Assembly (NCBI RefSeq): GCF_963678635.1
Contig: NC_087063.1
Span: 31,878,599 to 31,942,598 of the forward strand
From: Symsagittifera roscoffensis
Lineage: Eukaryota; Xenacoelomorpha; Acoela; Convolutidae
DNA: 64,000 bases
Direction: 5' to 3'
The notes beneath the pieces are model-generated. The model saw nothing but the letters and a program-made list of their open reading frames with translations, did no database searches and was not told the DNA's origin. Position 1 is the first letter of the stretch; every line of letters begins with the position of its first letter. Of the stretch, positions 1-12,305 are shown piece after piece. The position numbers were made by a program, and so were the translations under genes.

Positions 1-1348
1 CAAATTGGAAGTGGAACTGCTAGAAGCAGATTGCCATGTAAACTGAAATAAATCTATTGACCGCTCACGGAATCTACAGCATCTTTAGCTCTCTAAAGTC
101 ACGTTTGCACCTAGAACATAACTATGAAATGGTGACTGCCATCAATGTAGAAGTGTTTTGGGGTTTGTTACAAACCGAGCAGAACAATATTGGAAGATAG
201 AAGGAAGCGATTGAGGTGGAAACGGATCTCAGGCAAAATGAGGCATATCACAGGCCCACCAGTGTACGATTTCTTAGTGAGTTTCAGCGTGGAACCCCAT
301 TGTAAAAACCGATACCCACTGCCCGTCGAAGCAATGGATGCGAGAAGCCGACGAACATTGCTCGATCAGCTTTTCTCCGTGTCAATTTGTGCAAGACTGG
401 AGGAAATCAGAATTGTTTTACACGTTGCTGTGTGAGATATTTTCCGCAGTTCCCGAAAGAACCAAGGGTGAGATATAATCGAATCAAAACTTGGAATTGA
501 AAAAATGGGATGTGCTTGTGGAGACTTCAGAGACTTTGAAAGGCAGCAGCTAAAAGGATCAGTAGCTACTGATTACATTGCAGTAGATGAAAGTGTGGAG
601 GTTCACAAAAAATGATTGAAGTAGAACCCCCGAATTGGTATCTAGTTATTGTTACTGGAGGATCAAAGCTACACAAATTTAATAAAAAACTCATTTAAAA
701 TTATTTTGACTTTACAATTAGTGCAATTATGAGGGTGCTATAAATTTTTGTTGATGCTTCTAGAAAAGCTGACTGTTTTTTACAAATGGTTCAAATGAGC
801 GTCTACTAAAAGTATTTCAGCCTGCATTTTTTTTCAAACTAAGTAAAAAAATTGTTCACTTTGTGGTGACATAAAGAAATTTGAGTAGTCTTTCGAGAAG
901 GTTGACTAACTCAATGTTACTTCTATTCACAGAAATTCCTAATAGTATTATAAAGGACTACTAACATCTAAACTGATTCCAGAGTAATAAAACAAACTAG
1001 TCTTAGCTTTTTGACTGGCAAAATTGTGCTGCGTCTCAACACGTTTTCATTGTAGCGAAAGAACGTTGAATTAAGAACTGACGCTAGATTTCTTAAAGGA
1101 GTTTTTAATACACGAGAGCGAGAGGGCCGAGTCGTTGCCACAAGAAAAGGAGAGGAAGTAATGATAACAGCCAAATACTAAAAGCATGAAGGTCAGAAAA
1201 TTTCAGAACTTCTAAAAAACAGAGAACAGAAAAAAATTAGGAAGAAATCAAACAAGAGTGAGCGAAAAAAAAGGGAAAATTGTTTTCCTATATGAAAAAC
1301 TCAAGTGAGCAGCCAAGCTCACTAAGTTTAAAGATGAAACTTATTGGA
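1..1348. other. No supportable gene
   Basis: No convincing coding region is visible. The longest open frame (190-435, plus, 81 codons) has no recognisable motif, no splice context and no repeat copy elsewhere in the window. The stretch is AT-rich and ends at the left edge of the tandem duplication that begins near 1349. Confidence 0.5.
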
Positions 1349-2788
1349 AACATTAGCTAGTCAGATGGATCAACCTAAAAACTCTCCCTAACTCAACATA
1401 ACAATATAAAACACACTCAAGAAAATTAAATTAGGTACTCACAAAACGACACGACCTCTAGAATCGAGTAACTAAATCATGAAGGAACTCGAGATATGAT
1501 TGGGTAATTAAGTTTAACTCGAGAAGTTTGAAATAAACAAGTTTTAACTCAAGAAATAAGGTTTGATCTGGACCATTGGGCAGCTTCAGCTGTCCACCTT
1601 TCCACCGAAGGTTCACTCTGGTCCACTCTATTTTCCTTCTTCTCTACTCGCGATCACTTTCCGCCTTCTGCCAAGAATAAGACAGCTCTACTCTCGTTCG
1701 AATTATGTATTGGAATTTGCGAATAGCAATTTCCCGCTGCTATTTTTTGACTACTTTCCCGCGATTGTAGTTCGGTTCATCTGATCTTATTTTCTGGTAC
1801 TTTCAGTTGTCGCGAGAAACCTGAGCATGACATGCTCAATTCGAGTTTTTGAAAATTTGTATTTCACCCCAAAATCAAGACTAAACGTTTTCTCAAGGTC
1901 AAACTTCCAAATATGACCGACTGGCACAGAAATAACACTTGTAATAATAATCGTTACCGTGCCTATGGACAAAAATAGTAACGCCGCTGCGAAGACTGAG
2001 AAACTGGAAGAGTCTCTCGTTTGACTTGAGAACTGTTTAATAACAAACTTTTAGTTATCTGAAATTATAGCTCTTTATGTCTTAAAAAAATTTACAAAAT
2101 CAAATCATTTTTGGGATATGAGAAGCTAGGAGTGAGGAACAGGTCAATCCAATTCCAATGAATGGGGTAGATTTTCCTCTAATTGAAACAGAAAACGTAA
2201 ATGTTTTTTTTGGAGTAACCTCGTGGTTTGGGTATGCTGCTTATGAGCATACGTTACTGCCTGTAAATCAGTTAGTTTGCTTCATTTGACTGACAGTCTT
2301 TAAACGGTAACAGGTTTGTTGACCAAAACTTACAAAAGACCAACTTCATTTGGCTCTGGTAGATACGGTTAATTGCACGTAAAACTTTTTTATTTTACAT
2401 GATTCTGACCAAAATGTCACCAACTACCAGATACACCATACCCTCCAGTTTGATAGGCGAGTTTGAACAAGCTCAAGATGAGTCCTTAAAGGCCGCCAAT
2501 CTCCGAATTCTTTGCTCCTAAGTCCCGTTATTGATTCGATGTTAATTACAGTAGACCCGTGTTTTCTTCTTGTAATTCGCTGCAACAACCACACAGTTTG
2601 AATGCATGTTCTATTCGAAGTAGACCGTTCAAGGAGTAACAGGCTGTGAACATTAATTAAAGTTGCTTACGCTGGTGTCCTCATGTGGAAAATTCTTGCG
2701 CCACTCGATCCGCTGCTTTCAGGCCTTAAACCGGGCAGTTATAAAAAAAGGATCGTGGAAGGCCTAGGTATACTCGTCGGAAAACTCC

Positions 2789-3094
2789 TTAACAGTTATT
2801 CTGTGTGGTTGGCTCTACTCGCAGTCGATTCAATTCAACCATAGCTTGTCTATACATGCGTTCACATGTTCTCGATCGCTGCAGGTGAATCTTATCTCGC
2901 TCTTTTCGCATCTGATCTCGTTCTTCACGCATCTGGTCTAGGCTTATAGGGAGATTATCAAACTCTCGTATCGGTCCGGTCATGCCTGGATACTCAATTT
3001 CGGTCTGTTGTGTTGTGATTACTAGCTGCTGATGAGGATCGAGGTCTGGAAGAGGATTTGTCAGGAAAAGGAAATACTTCTGCTCCGTTTTCCG
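2789..3094 (-). pseudogene. Unrecognised coiled-coil reading frame in tandem unit
   Basis: An open minus-strand frame of about 100 codons starts just after an in-frame TGA at 3095-3097 and ends at a stop at 2789. It has a proline-rich stretch (NPLPDLDPHQQ), then a charged heptad-like segment (QMREERDQMRKERDKI) predicted to form a coiled coil. The same frame is kept in copy 2 (about 6861-7170). It begins and ends in repeat DNA and has no clear start context, so it is more likely a fragment of a mobile element or a gene relic than a working gene. The family is not recognised. Confidence 0.35.
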
Positions 3095-3534
3095 TCATAA
3101 GCCTTAAGCCCGGCTTACGTGCGATATTGTAATCATGCAAGCCACCATCGAGATTTAGCGCCGTTCATCTTAACTGTTATCTAATAAGTTATGGAGCACT
3201 GCTTGCCGAAACCACTCCCAATGTTCTCTGTTGGTATGTATTATTCGCTCAAAGATTACACAGTGACGGAGCGTAGAAAAAGCACCTATTGACGACCTGC
3301 AGGCATCAGTCAACTTCATTCTACTCGTTTTCACCGTCTGGACCTAGCCAGTTAGTTTTCTGGTTTGTTTAGGGCTAAGTAAAAAGTTACCATTTTTAGG
3401 CCATCCGTCAAACGACTTTCGATCAGCTTTCGTTACATGCGAAGATAACCACATAGCTGGGTCTCGGATTCCCAGACTAAGCGATTACCTGGTTGTAATC
3501 ATTACAATTTATTCAAATAAAGAGACGAGTCTTG

Positions 3535-4282
3535 AAAGTCTTCGGTATACTTCGATTTTTGCAAAGCTTTTGATCAAGTAACTCATCATATTCTACTAAA
3601 CAAACTGGCTAAATTTGGATTTGATTACATGTTTCTCGAGCTTTTCTCTTCGTATCTGAGTGATCGTACTCAAATTGTAATGATTGAAAAAACATCTTCT
3701 TGGATAGGGTATGATACTAGTGGAGTGCCGCAAGGCAGCGTCTTAGGGCCACTATTGTTTGTTCTCTTTACTAATGACATGCCAAATGCTCTTTTAACTT
3801 CTGACTGTTATTTGTTCGCTGATGACAGTAAACTGTATTTCGGTGTCGCAATTTTTCAAAATTTGAAATGGGACAACCATCTTATTTTGAAGTTTATTGC
3901 GGTTGAGAAATCTTTTCATTTTATCAAACGTTCTATTCCATACAGCGTCTCACTATGGACCAAGTTTAAATTTTATCAACTTTGCATAAGAAGTGTCCTT
4001 CTCTACGGCAGTTAAATCTAGTTTCCTTCCTCACTTTACAGGCGTAAACTTGAATTGTTAAACAAAAATTGTCTGAAATGGATGACGGGTCTCAGTGACT
4101 ACACTGAGCAATTAAAGGTGACCAATTCCCTGCCAATATCTTTCTCCATGAGAAATTCGATTTTCAAGTTCATTAATTTTACCTTCACCGGTAACGGTCT
4201 TTGTAACACTGCCTACCCTGGACTGACAGCAACCAAGAACTGTCATCTCTTCTTCACCGAGCAGTTCTTCACCGAGCAGTTC
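3535..4282 (+). pseudogene. LINE reverse transcriptase fragment (copy 1)
   Basis: Broken non-LTR retrotransposon pol. Visible RT motifs in order: FDFCKAFDQVTHHILL (catalytic Asp of motif A), SGVPQGSVLGPLLF (motif B) and LFADDSKLYF (catalytic FADD). About 25-40 residues after FADD the frame jumps to a region resembling the thumb (WDNHL), which implies an internal deletion; stops and frameshifts follow. The style resembles CR1/Jockey-type elements. The endonuclease and 5' part are absent. The fragment ends at the tandem-duplication junction. Confidence 0.85.
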
Positions 4283-5573
4283 AACATTAGCTAGTCAGAT
4301 GGATCAACCTAAAAACTCTCCCTAACTCAACATAACAATATAAAACACACTCAAGAAAATTAAATTAGGTACTCACAAAACGACACGACCTCTAGAATCG
4401 AGTAACTAAATCATGAAGGAACTCGAGATATGATTGGGTAATTAAGTTTAACTCGAGAAGTTTGAAATAAACAAGTTTTAACTCAAGAAATAAGGTTTGA
4501 TCTGGACCATTGGGCAGCTTCAGCTGTCCACCTTTCCACCGAAGGTTCACTCTGGTCCAATCTATTTTCCTTCTTCTCTACTCGCGATCACTTTCCGTCT
4601 TCTGCCGAGAATAAGACAGCTCTACTCTCGTTCGAATTATGTATTGGAATTTGCGAATAGCAATTTCCCGCTGCTATTTATTGACTACTTTCCCGCGATT
4701 GTAGTTCGGTTCATCTGATCTTATTTTCTGGTACTTTCAGTTGTCGCGAGAAACCTGAGCATGACATGCTCAATTCGAATTTTTGAAAATTTGCATTTCA
4801 CCCCAAAATCAAGACTAAACGTTTTCTCAAGGTCAAACTTCCAAATATGACCGACTGGCACAGAAATAACACTTGTAATAATAATCGTTACCGTGCCTAT
4901 GAACAAAAATAGTAACGCCGCTGCGAAGATTGAGAAACTGGAAGAGTCTCTCGTTTGACTTGAGAACTGTTTAATAACAAACTTTTAGTTATCTGAAATT
5001 ATAGCTCTTTATGTCTTAAAAAAATTTACAAAATCAAATCATTTTTGGAATATGAGAAGCTAGGAGTGAGGAACAGGTCAATCCAATTCCGATGGATGGG
5101 GTGGATTTTCCTCTAATTGAAACAGAAAAGTTAAATGTTTTTTTTTGGAGTAACCTCGTGGTTTGGGTTTGCTGCTTATGAGCATACGTTACTGCCTGTA
5201 AATCAGTTAGTTTGCTTCATTTGACTGACAGCCTTTAAACGGTAACAGGTGTGTTGTCCAAAACTTACAAAAGACCAACTTCATTTGGCTCTGGTAGATA
5301 CGGTTAATTGCACGTAAAACTATATTATTTTACATGATTCTGACCAAAATTTCACCAACTACCAGATGCACTGTACCCTCCAGTTTGATAGGCGAGTTTG
5401 AACAAGCTCAAGATGAGTCCTTAAAGGCCGCCAATCTCCGAATTCTTTGCTCCTAAGTCTCGTTATTGATTCGATGTTAATTACAGTAGACCCGTGTTTT
5501 CTTCTTGTAATTTGCTACAACAACCACACAGTTTGAATGCATGTTCTATGCGAAGTAGGCCGTTCAAGGAGTA

Positions 5574-5618
5574 ACAGGCTGTGAACATTAATTAAAGTTG
5601 CTTACGCTGGTGTCCTCA
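5574..5618 (+). repeat. Target-site duplication, left copy (45 bp)
   Basis: These 45 bases starting acaggctgtgaac and ending ggtgtcctca are repeated exactly at 6710-6754, on the far side of the LINE. The unduplicated site is present in copy 1 at about 2640-2684, which shows the pre-insertion state. Confidence 0.9.
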
Positions 5619-6674
5619 ATTAAATCATACGTAACAGAAAGGTCTCAAGTCGTACGAGTAAATGGCGAAATATCAAATTCAGAAAAAGTAACGAGCGGTG
5701 TACCCCAGGGCAGTATTTTGGGACCCTTGTTTTTCTTGGTTTTCATAAATGACCTGCCTGACAAATGCAATACAGTTATACCATTATTATTCGCAGACGA
5801 TGCCAAATTCTTTAGCATAAATTTGTGGAGGGATGAATTTCAAAAAGACCTTGACAATGTGAATCTATGGACCCTGGAAAATTATATGCCTTTCAACGTA
5901 GATAAATGTACGCACCTGAATTTTGAGAAAAATCGTTTTTCTTTTAATTTCAATAATGAACAAATAGCTCATGTAGACTTGGACTAATCGTATCAAATGA
6001 TCTAACATGGAGCCAACATATGGAAAAAGCATGCGTAAAGGCAAACAGAGTGTTTTTCATGATAAAGAGGAATACATCAAATCTACACTGGAAAGCAAAA
6101 TTAAACCTGTATAAATCAATGGTCATTCCCGTAATAATGTATGCTAGTTCTTGCATAGGTCTAAACAAATACGTCATGACACAATACGAGATAATTCAAA
6201 AAAGGGCGGTAAATTGGATTTTGCATAGTAAACATACCAATTACAAAGATAAACTTAAACGACTACAAATTTTACCACTGCCCATGTACATACAATTGAA
6301 CAACCTGTTACTGCTGGCAAAATTAATTTTGAAACGGTACGATACTTATATGATTGATGTTCCACAATACATAGATTTCTCTCGCTATCCTATGTTTCAG
6401 CTAAAGCGTCCATCAAAGTACAGGTGTGAACAAAATTTCTTTTACCAGACATGTCGTCTTGCCAATGCACTTAGAATAGATTTGCGAAATTGGTCTGGAC
6501 TGAAAGGCGCCCTGCTCAAAGTGTTCTGGAAAAAATTTGCACTCTATGACGAAAGAAATAAATGCACATGGAAGCTCGCATGTGATTGTGCGACAAACAA
6601 TTGTAGAACTAGACTCGCGATATGAGACGTGAAGGATGACAGGGGCCTGGACCTCTTGTGGAAACACTAAATCC

Positions 6675-6709
<35 letters not shown>
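5619..6709 (+). mobile_element. 5'-truncated LINE insertion with (CTA)n tail
   Basis: A 1.1-kb non-LTR retrotransposon fragment inserted in copy 2 of the tandem unit. It begins in the RT domain, so it is 5'-truncated. Motif B (SGVPQGSILGPL) and the catalytic LFADDAKFF are intact at about 5695-5815. A 1-nt deletion near 5985 shifts the frame; the second frame (6020-6625) carries the thumb and C-terminal region, ending in a Cys-rich tail (CDCATNNCR) typical of CR1/Jockey-like pol proteins. The 3' end is a perfect (CTA)12 run at 6675-6710, as in LINEs that end in short tandem repeats. Confidence 0.92.
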
Positions 6710-6711
<2 letters not shown>

Positions 6712-6754
6712 AGGCTGTGAACATTAATTAAAGTTGCTTACGCTGGTGTCCTCA
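6710..6754 (+). repeat. Target-site duplication, right copy (45 bp)
   Basis: Exact repeat of 5574-5618 directly after the (CTA)n tail. One or two bases at its left edge may belong to the tail. Confidence 0.9.
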
Positions 6755-7639
6755 TGTGGACAATTCTTGCGCCACTCGATCCGCTGCTTTCAGGCCTTAA
6801 ACCGGGCAGTTATAAAAAAAAGGACCGTGGAAGGCCTAGGTATACTCGTCGGAAAGCTCCTTACCAGTTATTCTGTGTGGTTGGCTCTACTCGCAGTCGA
6901 TTCAATTCAACCATAGCTTGTCTATACATGCGTTCACATGTTCTCGATCGCTGCAGGTGAATCTTATCTCGCTCCTTTCGCATCTGATCTCGTTCTTCAC
7001 GCATCTGGTCTAGGCTTATACGGAGATTATCAAACTCTCGTATCGGTCCGGTCATGCCTGGATACTCAATTTCGGTCTGTTGTGTTGTGATTACTCCTAG
7101 CTGCTGATGAGGATCGAGGTCTGGAAGAGGATTTGTCAGGAAAAGGAAACACTTCTGCTCCGTTTTCTGTCATAAGGCTCAAGCCCGGGTTACGTGCGAT
7201 ATTGTAATCATGCAAGCCACCATCGAGATTTAGCGCCGTTCATCTTAACTGTTATCTAATAAGTTATGGAGCACTGCTTGCCGAAACCACTTCCGATGTT
7301 CTCTGTCGGTATGTATTATTCGCTCAAAGATTACACAGTGACGGAGCGTAGAAAAAGCACCTATTGACGACCTGCAGGCATCAGTTAACTTCATTCTACT
7401 CGTTTTCACCGTCTGGACCTAGCCTGTTAGTTTTCTGGTCTGTTTAGGGCTAAGTAAAAAGTTACCATTTTTAGGTCATCCGTCAAACGACTTTCGATCA
7501 GCTTTCGTTACATGCGAAGATAACCCCATAGCTGGGTCTCGGATTCCCAGACTACGCGATTACCTGGTTGTAATCATACCTGGTTGTAATCAATACAATT
7601 AATTCAAATAATGAGACGAATCTAGAAAGTCTTCAGTAT

Positions 7640-8855
7640 ACTTCGATTTTTGCAAAGCTTTTGATCAAGTAACTCATCATATTCTACTAAACAAACTGGC
7701 TAAATTTGGATTTGATTACATGTTTCTCGAGCTTTTCTCTTCGTATCTGAGTGATCGTACTCAAATTGTAATGATTGAAAATATATCTTCTTGGATAGGG
7801 TATGTTACTAGTGGAGTGCCGCAAGGCAGCGTCTTAGGGCCACTATTGTTTGTTCTCTTTACTAATGACATGCCAAATGCTCTTTTAACTTCTGACTGTT
7901 ATTTGTTCGCTGATGACAGTAAACTGTATTTCGGTGTCGCAATTTTTCAAAATTTGAAATGGGACAACCATCTTAATTTGAAGTTTATTGCGGTGAGAAA
8001 TCTTTTCATTTTATCAAACGTTCTATTCCATACAGCGTCTCACTATGGACCAAGTTTAAATATTATCAACTTTGCATAAGAAGTGTCCTTCTCTACGGCA
8101 GTTAAATCTAGTTTCCTTCCTTACTTTACAGGCGTAAACTTGAACTGTTTAACAAAAATTGTCTGAAATGGGTGACGGGTCTCAGTGACTACACTGAGCA
8201 ATTAAAGGTGACCAATTCCCTGCCAATATGTTTCTCCATTGCATTATAGGACTTGATTTTCCTCAATAAAGTGCTTAATGAGAAATTCGATTTTCAAGTT
8301 CATTAATTTTACCTTCTCCGCCAACAATCTTCGTAACACTGCCTACCCTGGACTGACAGCAACCAAGAACTGTCGTCTCTTCTTCACCGAGCAGTTCTTC
8401 TATCGCGTGTGCCGATATGTAAACATGCTATATTCCAATGATATTACAGATTTTTTTGCATCTCCTAAAACGTTTTGCATCTCACTCAAAAACTATCTGC
8501 AAGCGAGGGTTAACTCATTTGATTTAAACAACTCCTGTACTATGTTTTTGGCCTGTAATTGCATCTCCTAAAACGTTTTGCATCTCACTCAAAAACTATC
8601 TGCAAGCGAGGGTTAACTCATTTGATTTAAACAACTCCTGTACTATGTTTTTGGCCTGTAATTGCATCAATTGCCGTTCTTAGTACACCTTGATTATATA
8701 TTTAATACTTGATTAAGTGCTGAGTAATTTGTTGCTCGCCGTGTCACTATATTAATGTGATACACCATGTAAATAGCCTTTCAACAATCTGTATGATGCC
8801 TTTACATATGTTAAAGGGAATTAATTCTTTCCGTAGTAGTAGTAGTACCATTAAA
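7640..8855 (+). pseudogene. LINE RT fragment with 3' end (copy 2)
   Basis: This is the same LINE as at 3535-4282, here continuing to its 3' terminus. RT motifs SGVPQGSVLGPLLF and LFADDSKLYF are at about 7805-7930. After frameshifts, the C-terminal part (8278-8571) ends in a Cys-rich tail like that of the other LINE. The tail-coding region is duplicated in tandem (103 bp), which breaks the frame. The element ends in a short (GTA)n run at about 8836-8851. Confidence 0.85.
8458..8663 (+). repeat. 103-bp direct tandem duplication
   Basis: Two adjacent copies, 8458-8560 and 8561-8663, differ little if at all. They contain the last coding part of the LINE. Since 103 is not a multiple of three, the duplication truncates the LINE frame at 8571. 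Confidence 0.9.
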
Positions 8856-10701
8856 AACACGGCTCAGATTCCATCATTTACTATGTTTTTAGTGACAGTT
8901 ATATATTAAATCCATTGGGGGATAGATTGACTTTTCCTTCTCTCTAGCTACTCGTGCTCTGCAATACTATGTAAAATCGGAGTTAATTCAAGTATTCAGG
9001 GCATCATTAGTAGCTAAAAAATACGTTTAATAGTTTCACAAAGTCTCTGGGCACCGGGCCTCCAATTCCGTTTTTCCTCAGAGACAACGTCGTTATCCCT
9101 CCAATCTCGTGGTACGGGAGGGTACGGATCCGCTTCGGCTGTCCCATCGAACCTTCCTTTCTCCCTGCTCTTATTGTCCTTTTCTGGTCAAAATGGCCGT
9201 TTTCACGTTTCTCAGAAATGCTCCAGTCTAAATCGAAAGTTTTTAATTCTGAATATTCCTACCCTCCTTTTCGTAACGAATTCGTAGCTAACGTCGCAAA
9301 TTCCTGGTTTCGTTCTCGTCGGAGGGTTCGACTGTGCCAATACGGGGAATGGCACAGTAGGCAGACAATTCTTCTCGTGAATTCTGCAGATATGCCATTT
9401 GTGATCAGCAATTGAACTGGCGTGAACTTAGACTCGTTTTTTTCAGGCATGACTGTTCATTTCGAGTTTTAAAAAAATTTAAATCCCAAAAGAAAACTCA
9501 ATATGACCGACTGGCATATTGGTAGCGAAACCGCTCTGGAATTGAGAGAAGTCCAATTTTTTATGGGCGTACAATGATCGCAGCTGAAACTCACGATTAT
9601 TTAATGAAATTAATATGCGAAGGTCGTGTGAATTCCCAAGTCGCACTTCTGACTTTAGCCCGCCCTTCCTTGAGTATTTTTTTCCGTATCTGCGGCGTTA
9701 TGAGCTCTTACGAATTTTCAAGAATTGTTTCAGCCTATTTGAAGGAATCATATTTTCACCTATTACGATTTACCGTCGTGTCCTTACAATATATTCTAGA
9801 ACGTTAGCGACCGTACCGCAGATGCGAGGACGTGAGACTTCTAATGTTCAGGTCGGAGGTTGATATCTTGAACAATTAAATTGTTTTATTCTTTGTTTGG
9901 TTACCCTTTTTTCTGCATAGCCTTGACAATTTAATAGCAAATGTAGCTGTTTTAATGGTAGCTTAATTTACAATCGATCATGGCGGAGATGCAAGATCGC
10001 GAGAGTTCAAGTCGTAAGGTTGATTTCAACATAAGAAAAATTTTGTTTACAAGACTTATTTCTACTATTTATTCCGACCATCGAAACTGGGAAGGAACTT
10101 TGTATGCGGGTGTGTTTCAGTTTTTTTTTTCATTTATTGTTTTCCACGCAAAGTCACGCCGCTCAAATAATCATCGGAATGGGTCGCGTGATATATCTAA
10201 TTGAATACCTCTCAATCGTGATTGGAACAACATTTTAAATTTTCACTTTCACTTGAGATTTAGTCTAATTTTGAGCGATTAACCCGAACGGGTAACGTTC
10301 GTTGTATCAAATTGGTCAATAATCTAAAAAACCAGGTTTACCACAAGAAAAATTAGTATGGAAGCTGCATTTAGCGCTTCCTCAGCAATAAAATAATCAA
10401 AAAATGATAGTTTCATAAAGGGTTGCTCTGACCTTTTGCTTTATGTCTTTGTAAAAGTCTTACTGCAAAAACCTGAGTTTTGGCTTATTTTGTCCACTGG
10501 GATGTTATGCGTGTAAATTGCGATATTTTTCCCACTAATTTTTCAACTTAGGGTTTTAGTCTAATTTTTGAGTCGGTTAGCTCGTCATGCTATGTTTGTG
10601 ATATATGGCAACTGGCGCGAAGCTCTGCTTCGCGTCTGTGTTAAATGTCAGATGCATTTAAAGAAATCGATGTTACCAATGTCATGTTACCTTCCTGAGT
10701 A
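8856..10701. other. No supportable gene
   Basis: Short open frames here (9218-9415 plus, 9259-9450 minus, 9574-9807 plus, 9980-10204 plus) overlap one another and show no family motif. Around 9440-9540 the sequence weakly resembles 1830-1930 of the tandem unit (shared tgaccgactggcac-like core), so part of it is an older diverged repeat copy. A dispersed hairpin motif lies at about 10608-10641, just upstream of the kinase gene. Confidence 0.5.
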
Positions 10702-11782
10702 ATGCCACCGAAGAAAGCAAAAGTCAATCATATTCTTGCGCCCCCACTTCCATCGGGCACGATTTTAACTGATGTTTTCAAAAAACGCTGGCAAGTTAAA
10801 TCACCTATCGGGCAAGGAGGTTTTGGGGCAATATATTCATGCAAAAATGAAGACGGTAGCTTCGGAAATCAGGAGTTTGCCTTGAAAGTGGAGCCCAAAG
10901 ATAATGGACCGCTGTTTGTTGAAATCAATTTTTACCAACGTGTAGCAAAGGTGGAAATGATTGACAGCTGGGTAAAAATGAAAAAATTATCTTACCTTGG
11001 AGTACCAAAACTCTATGCTCTTGGATCGCACGAATTTTCAAAAAAGCCCCTGCGTTTCCTTGTCTTGGAAAAATTTGGATGTGACATTCAGAAATTTTTT
11101 GAACAGAAAAAGATTTTTCCTGTTTCAACGTGTTATAGAATTGCTATACACCTTATTGATGCTCTAGAATATCTGCATTCGCATGAGTTTGTACACGCAG
11201 ATATTAAAGGTGCTAATATTTTACTTGATCCAGCTAGAGGTGACAGAGTTTATTTATTGGATTATGGGCTGGCGTCGCGCTATAAGCCCAATGGAAATCA
11301 CATTCCTTACAAAGAAGATCCAAGGAAGGCACATGATGGTACAATAGAATACACTAGCATTGATGCGCATAAAGGTATTTTTGAAGCTACTGATTTAGCT
11401 ATAATTTGAAGTTGCGAAATGTTATCCGAAGTTGAACTACATTAGTCTTACAGGTGTGAAATCATCGAGACGAGCAGACTTTGAAATACTTGGCTACGTT
11501 CTGCTTCATTGGACAACGGGATCCTTACCATGGCTGCACGTTTTGTCTAACCCTAATTCTGTCAGCGCCGCAAAAATACAGTTTTATTCTTCCTTATCCA
11601 ATTCGCTGTCGGCTTTCTCGCCAAAAGTTGACAGTACACTGGAAAAATATTTACAAAGTGTAAAATCTATGGCGTACGAACAGGAACCAGATTACAAAAA
11701 GATTAAAACTTTTTTCCAAGAGGGTTTGAAGAGATTAAAAGCGATCAATTCCGGAAAATTGATATTTGACATCAGTAAGTGA
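10702..11782 (+). CDS. VRK-family serine/threonine protein kinase (2 exons)
   Basis: A member of the vaccinia-related kinase family of the casein kinase 1 group; animal VRKs phosphorylate nuclear proteins such as chromatin and nuclear-envelope factors. The two exons, 10702-11374 and 11454-11782, are joined by a 79-bp GT-AG intron (phase 1), giving 333 residues. Seen: glycine loop IGQGGFG (36-42), ATP-binding Lys in FALKVEP (K62), helix-C Glu (E74), catalytic loop VHADIKGAN (D167, K169, N172; HAD replaces HRD, as VRKs also vary here) and DYG (187-189), the VRK-typical form of DFG. The splice restores DAHKGVKSSRRADFEILGY, a VRK hallmark. The start ATG gives a basic N-terminus (MPPKKAK), a usual VRK length and no upstream extension. 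All catalytic residues are present, so it is probably active. A GTAAGT at 11775-11780 just before the stop could instead be a donor to an unseen C-terminal tail exon. Confidence 0.93.
11375..11453 (+). other. Kinase gene intron (79 bp)
   Basis: Begins gtattt and ends cttacag. Removing it rejoins codon 225 (g|gt) and restores the conserved DAHKG-V-x-SRR segment; reading through gives a stop after about 11 codons. Confidence 0.9.
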
Positions 11783-12056
11783 ATCTTTGCTTTTTATTCG
11801 AGTCTAATCAGTTGATTGTAATCTGCAAAAAAAAGATCATACAGTTTTTTAATCGAACAATGGAATAATCAATAATTAACTAAATTTTTGTATTTTGATT
11901 CCCTTAAAAATCAAGTAAATCGAACCTTAGCAGGTTTTTCATTTTCTTATATTCCACGGAGTCTCTAGTTTCAGACCGCGAAGTTTCATAAAGTCCTGTT
12001 TGATAAAAACTGGTTTTATGAAAAGGTATGGGATCAAGTTTTTTTTATTGTTTTTT

Positions 12057-12098
12057 TTTGTTTGTAGATGCTTTGCGAAGAAAGCATCTACAAACAAA
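12057..12098. repeat. Perfect 18-bp hairpin
   Basis: The 18-base arm tttgtttgtagatgcttt (12057-12074) and its exact reverse complement (12081-12098) flank a 6-base loop (gcgaag). It lies about 275 bp past the kinase stop codon. It is not followed by a T-run, so it is not a Pol III-type terminator; its role is unknown. Confidence 0.8.
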
Positions 12099-12305
12099 GA
12101 TGCTTTGAGTTTTTCAAAAACTGCTCTACGATTTTCAAAAAATGGTACCAATGGAAAGTCCGCCCTTTCCCCTCTGCTTGCTTAATCCGCAAGTCTTTTT
12201 TTACCTTACCCCACTTTACTTTCTCCAGCCTTTGGATTTTATGTTTTTTTTTTCATTTTCTCAAAAACTGCATTTTCTCTGAGATTTTGGTTTCAATGGA
12301 CAGAA

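Larger units (their letters stand above)
1349..4282 (+). repeat. Tandem duplication, copy 1 (~2.93 kb)
   Basis: This segment recurs as copy 2 starting at 4283, in direct head-to-tail order, with only scattered substitutions and small indels. Copy 1 stops abruptly inside a LINE RT fragment, right after a 15-bp local duplication (ttcaccgagcag-like) near 4255-4281. The junction at 4282/4283 joins LINE sequence to the unit's left end. Copy 2 carries the LINE on to its 3' end, so copy 1 is the truncated side. The first ~1.3 kb of the unit has no recognised gene. Confidence 0.9.
4283..8397 (+). repeat. Tandem duplication, copy 2, split by LINE insertion
   Basis: This is a second copy of the 1349-4282 unit. 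It runs 4283-5618, is interrupted by a LINE with target-site duplication (5619-6754), and resumes to 8397. Beyond the insertion the main difference is a ~40-bp segment near 8240-8280 that copy 1 lacks. After 8397 the LINE RT fragment continues in its natural context. Confidence 0.9.
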
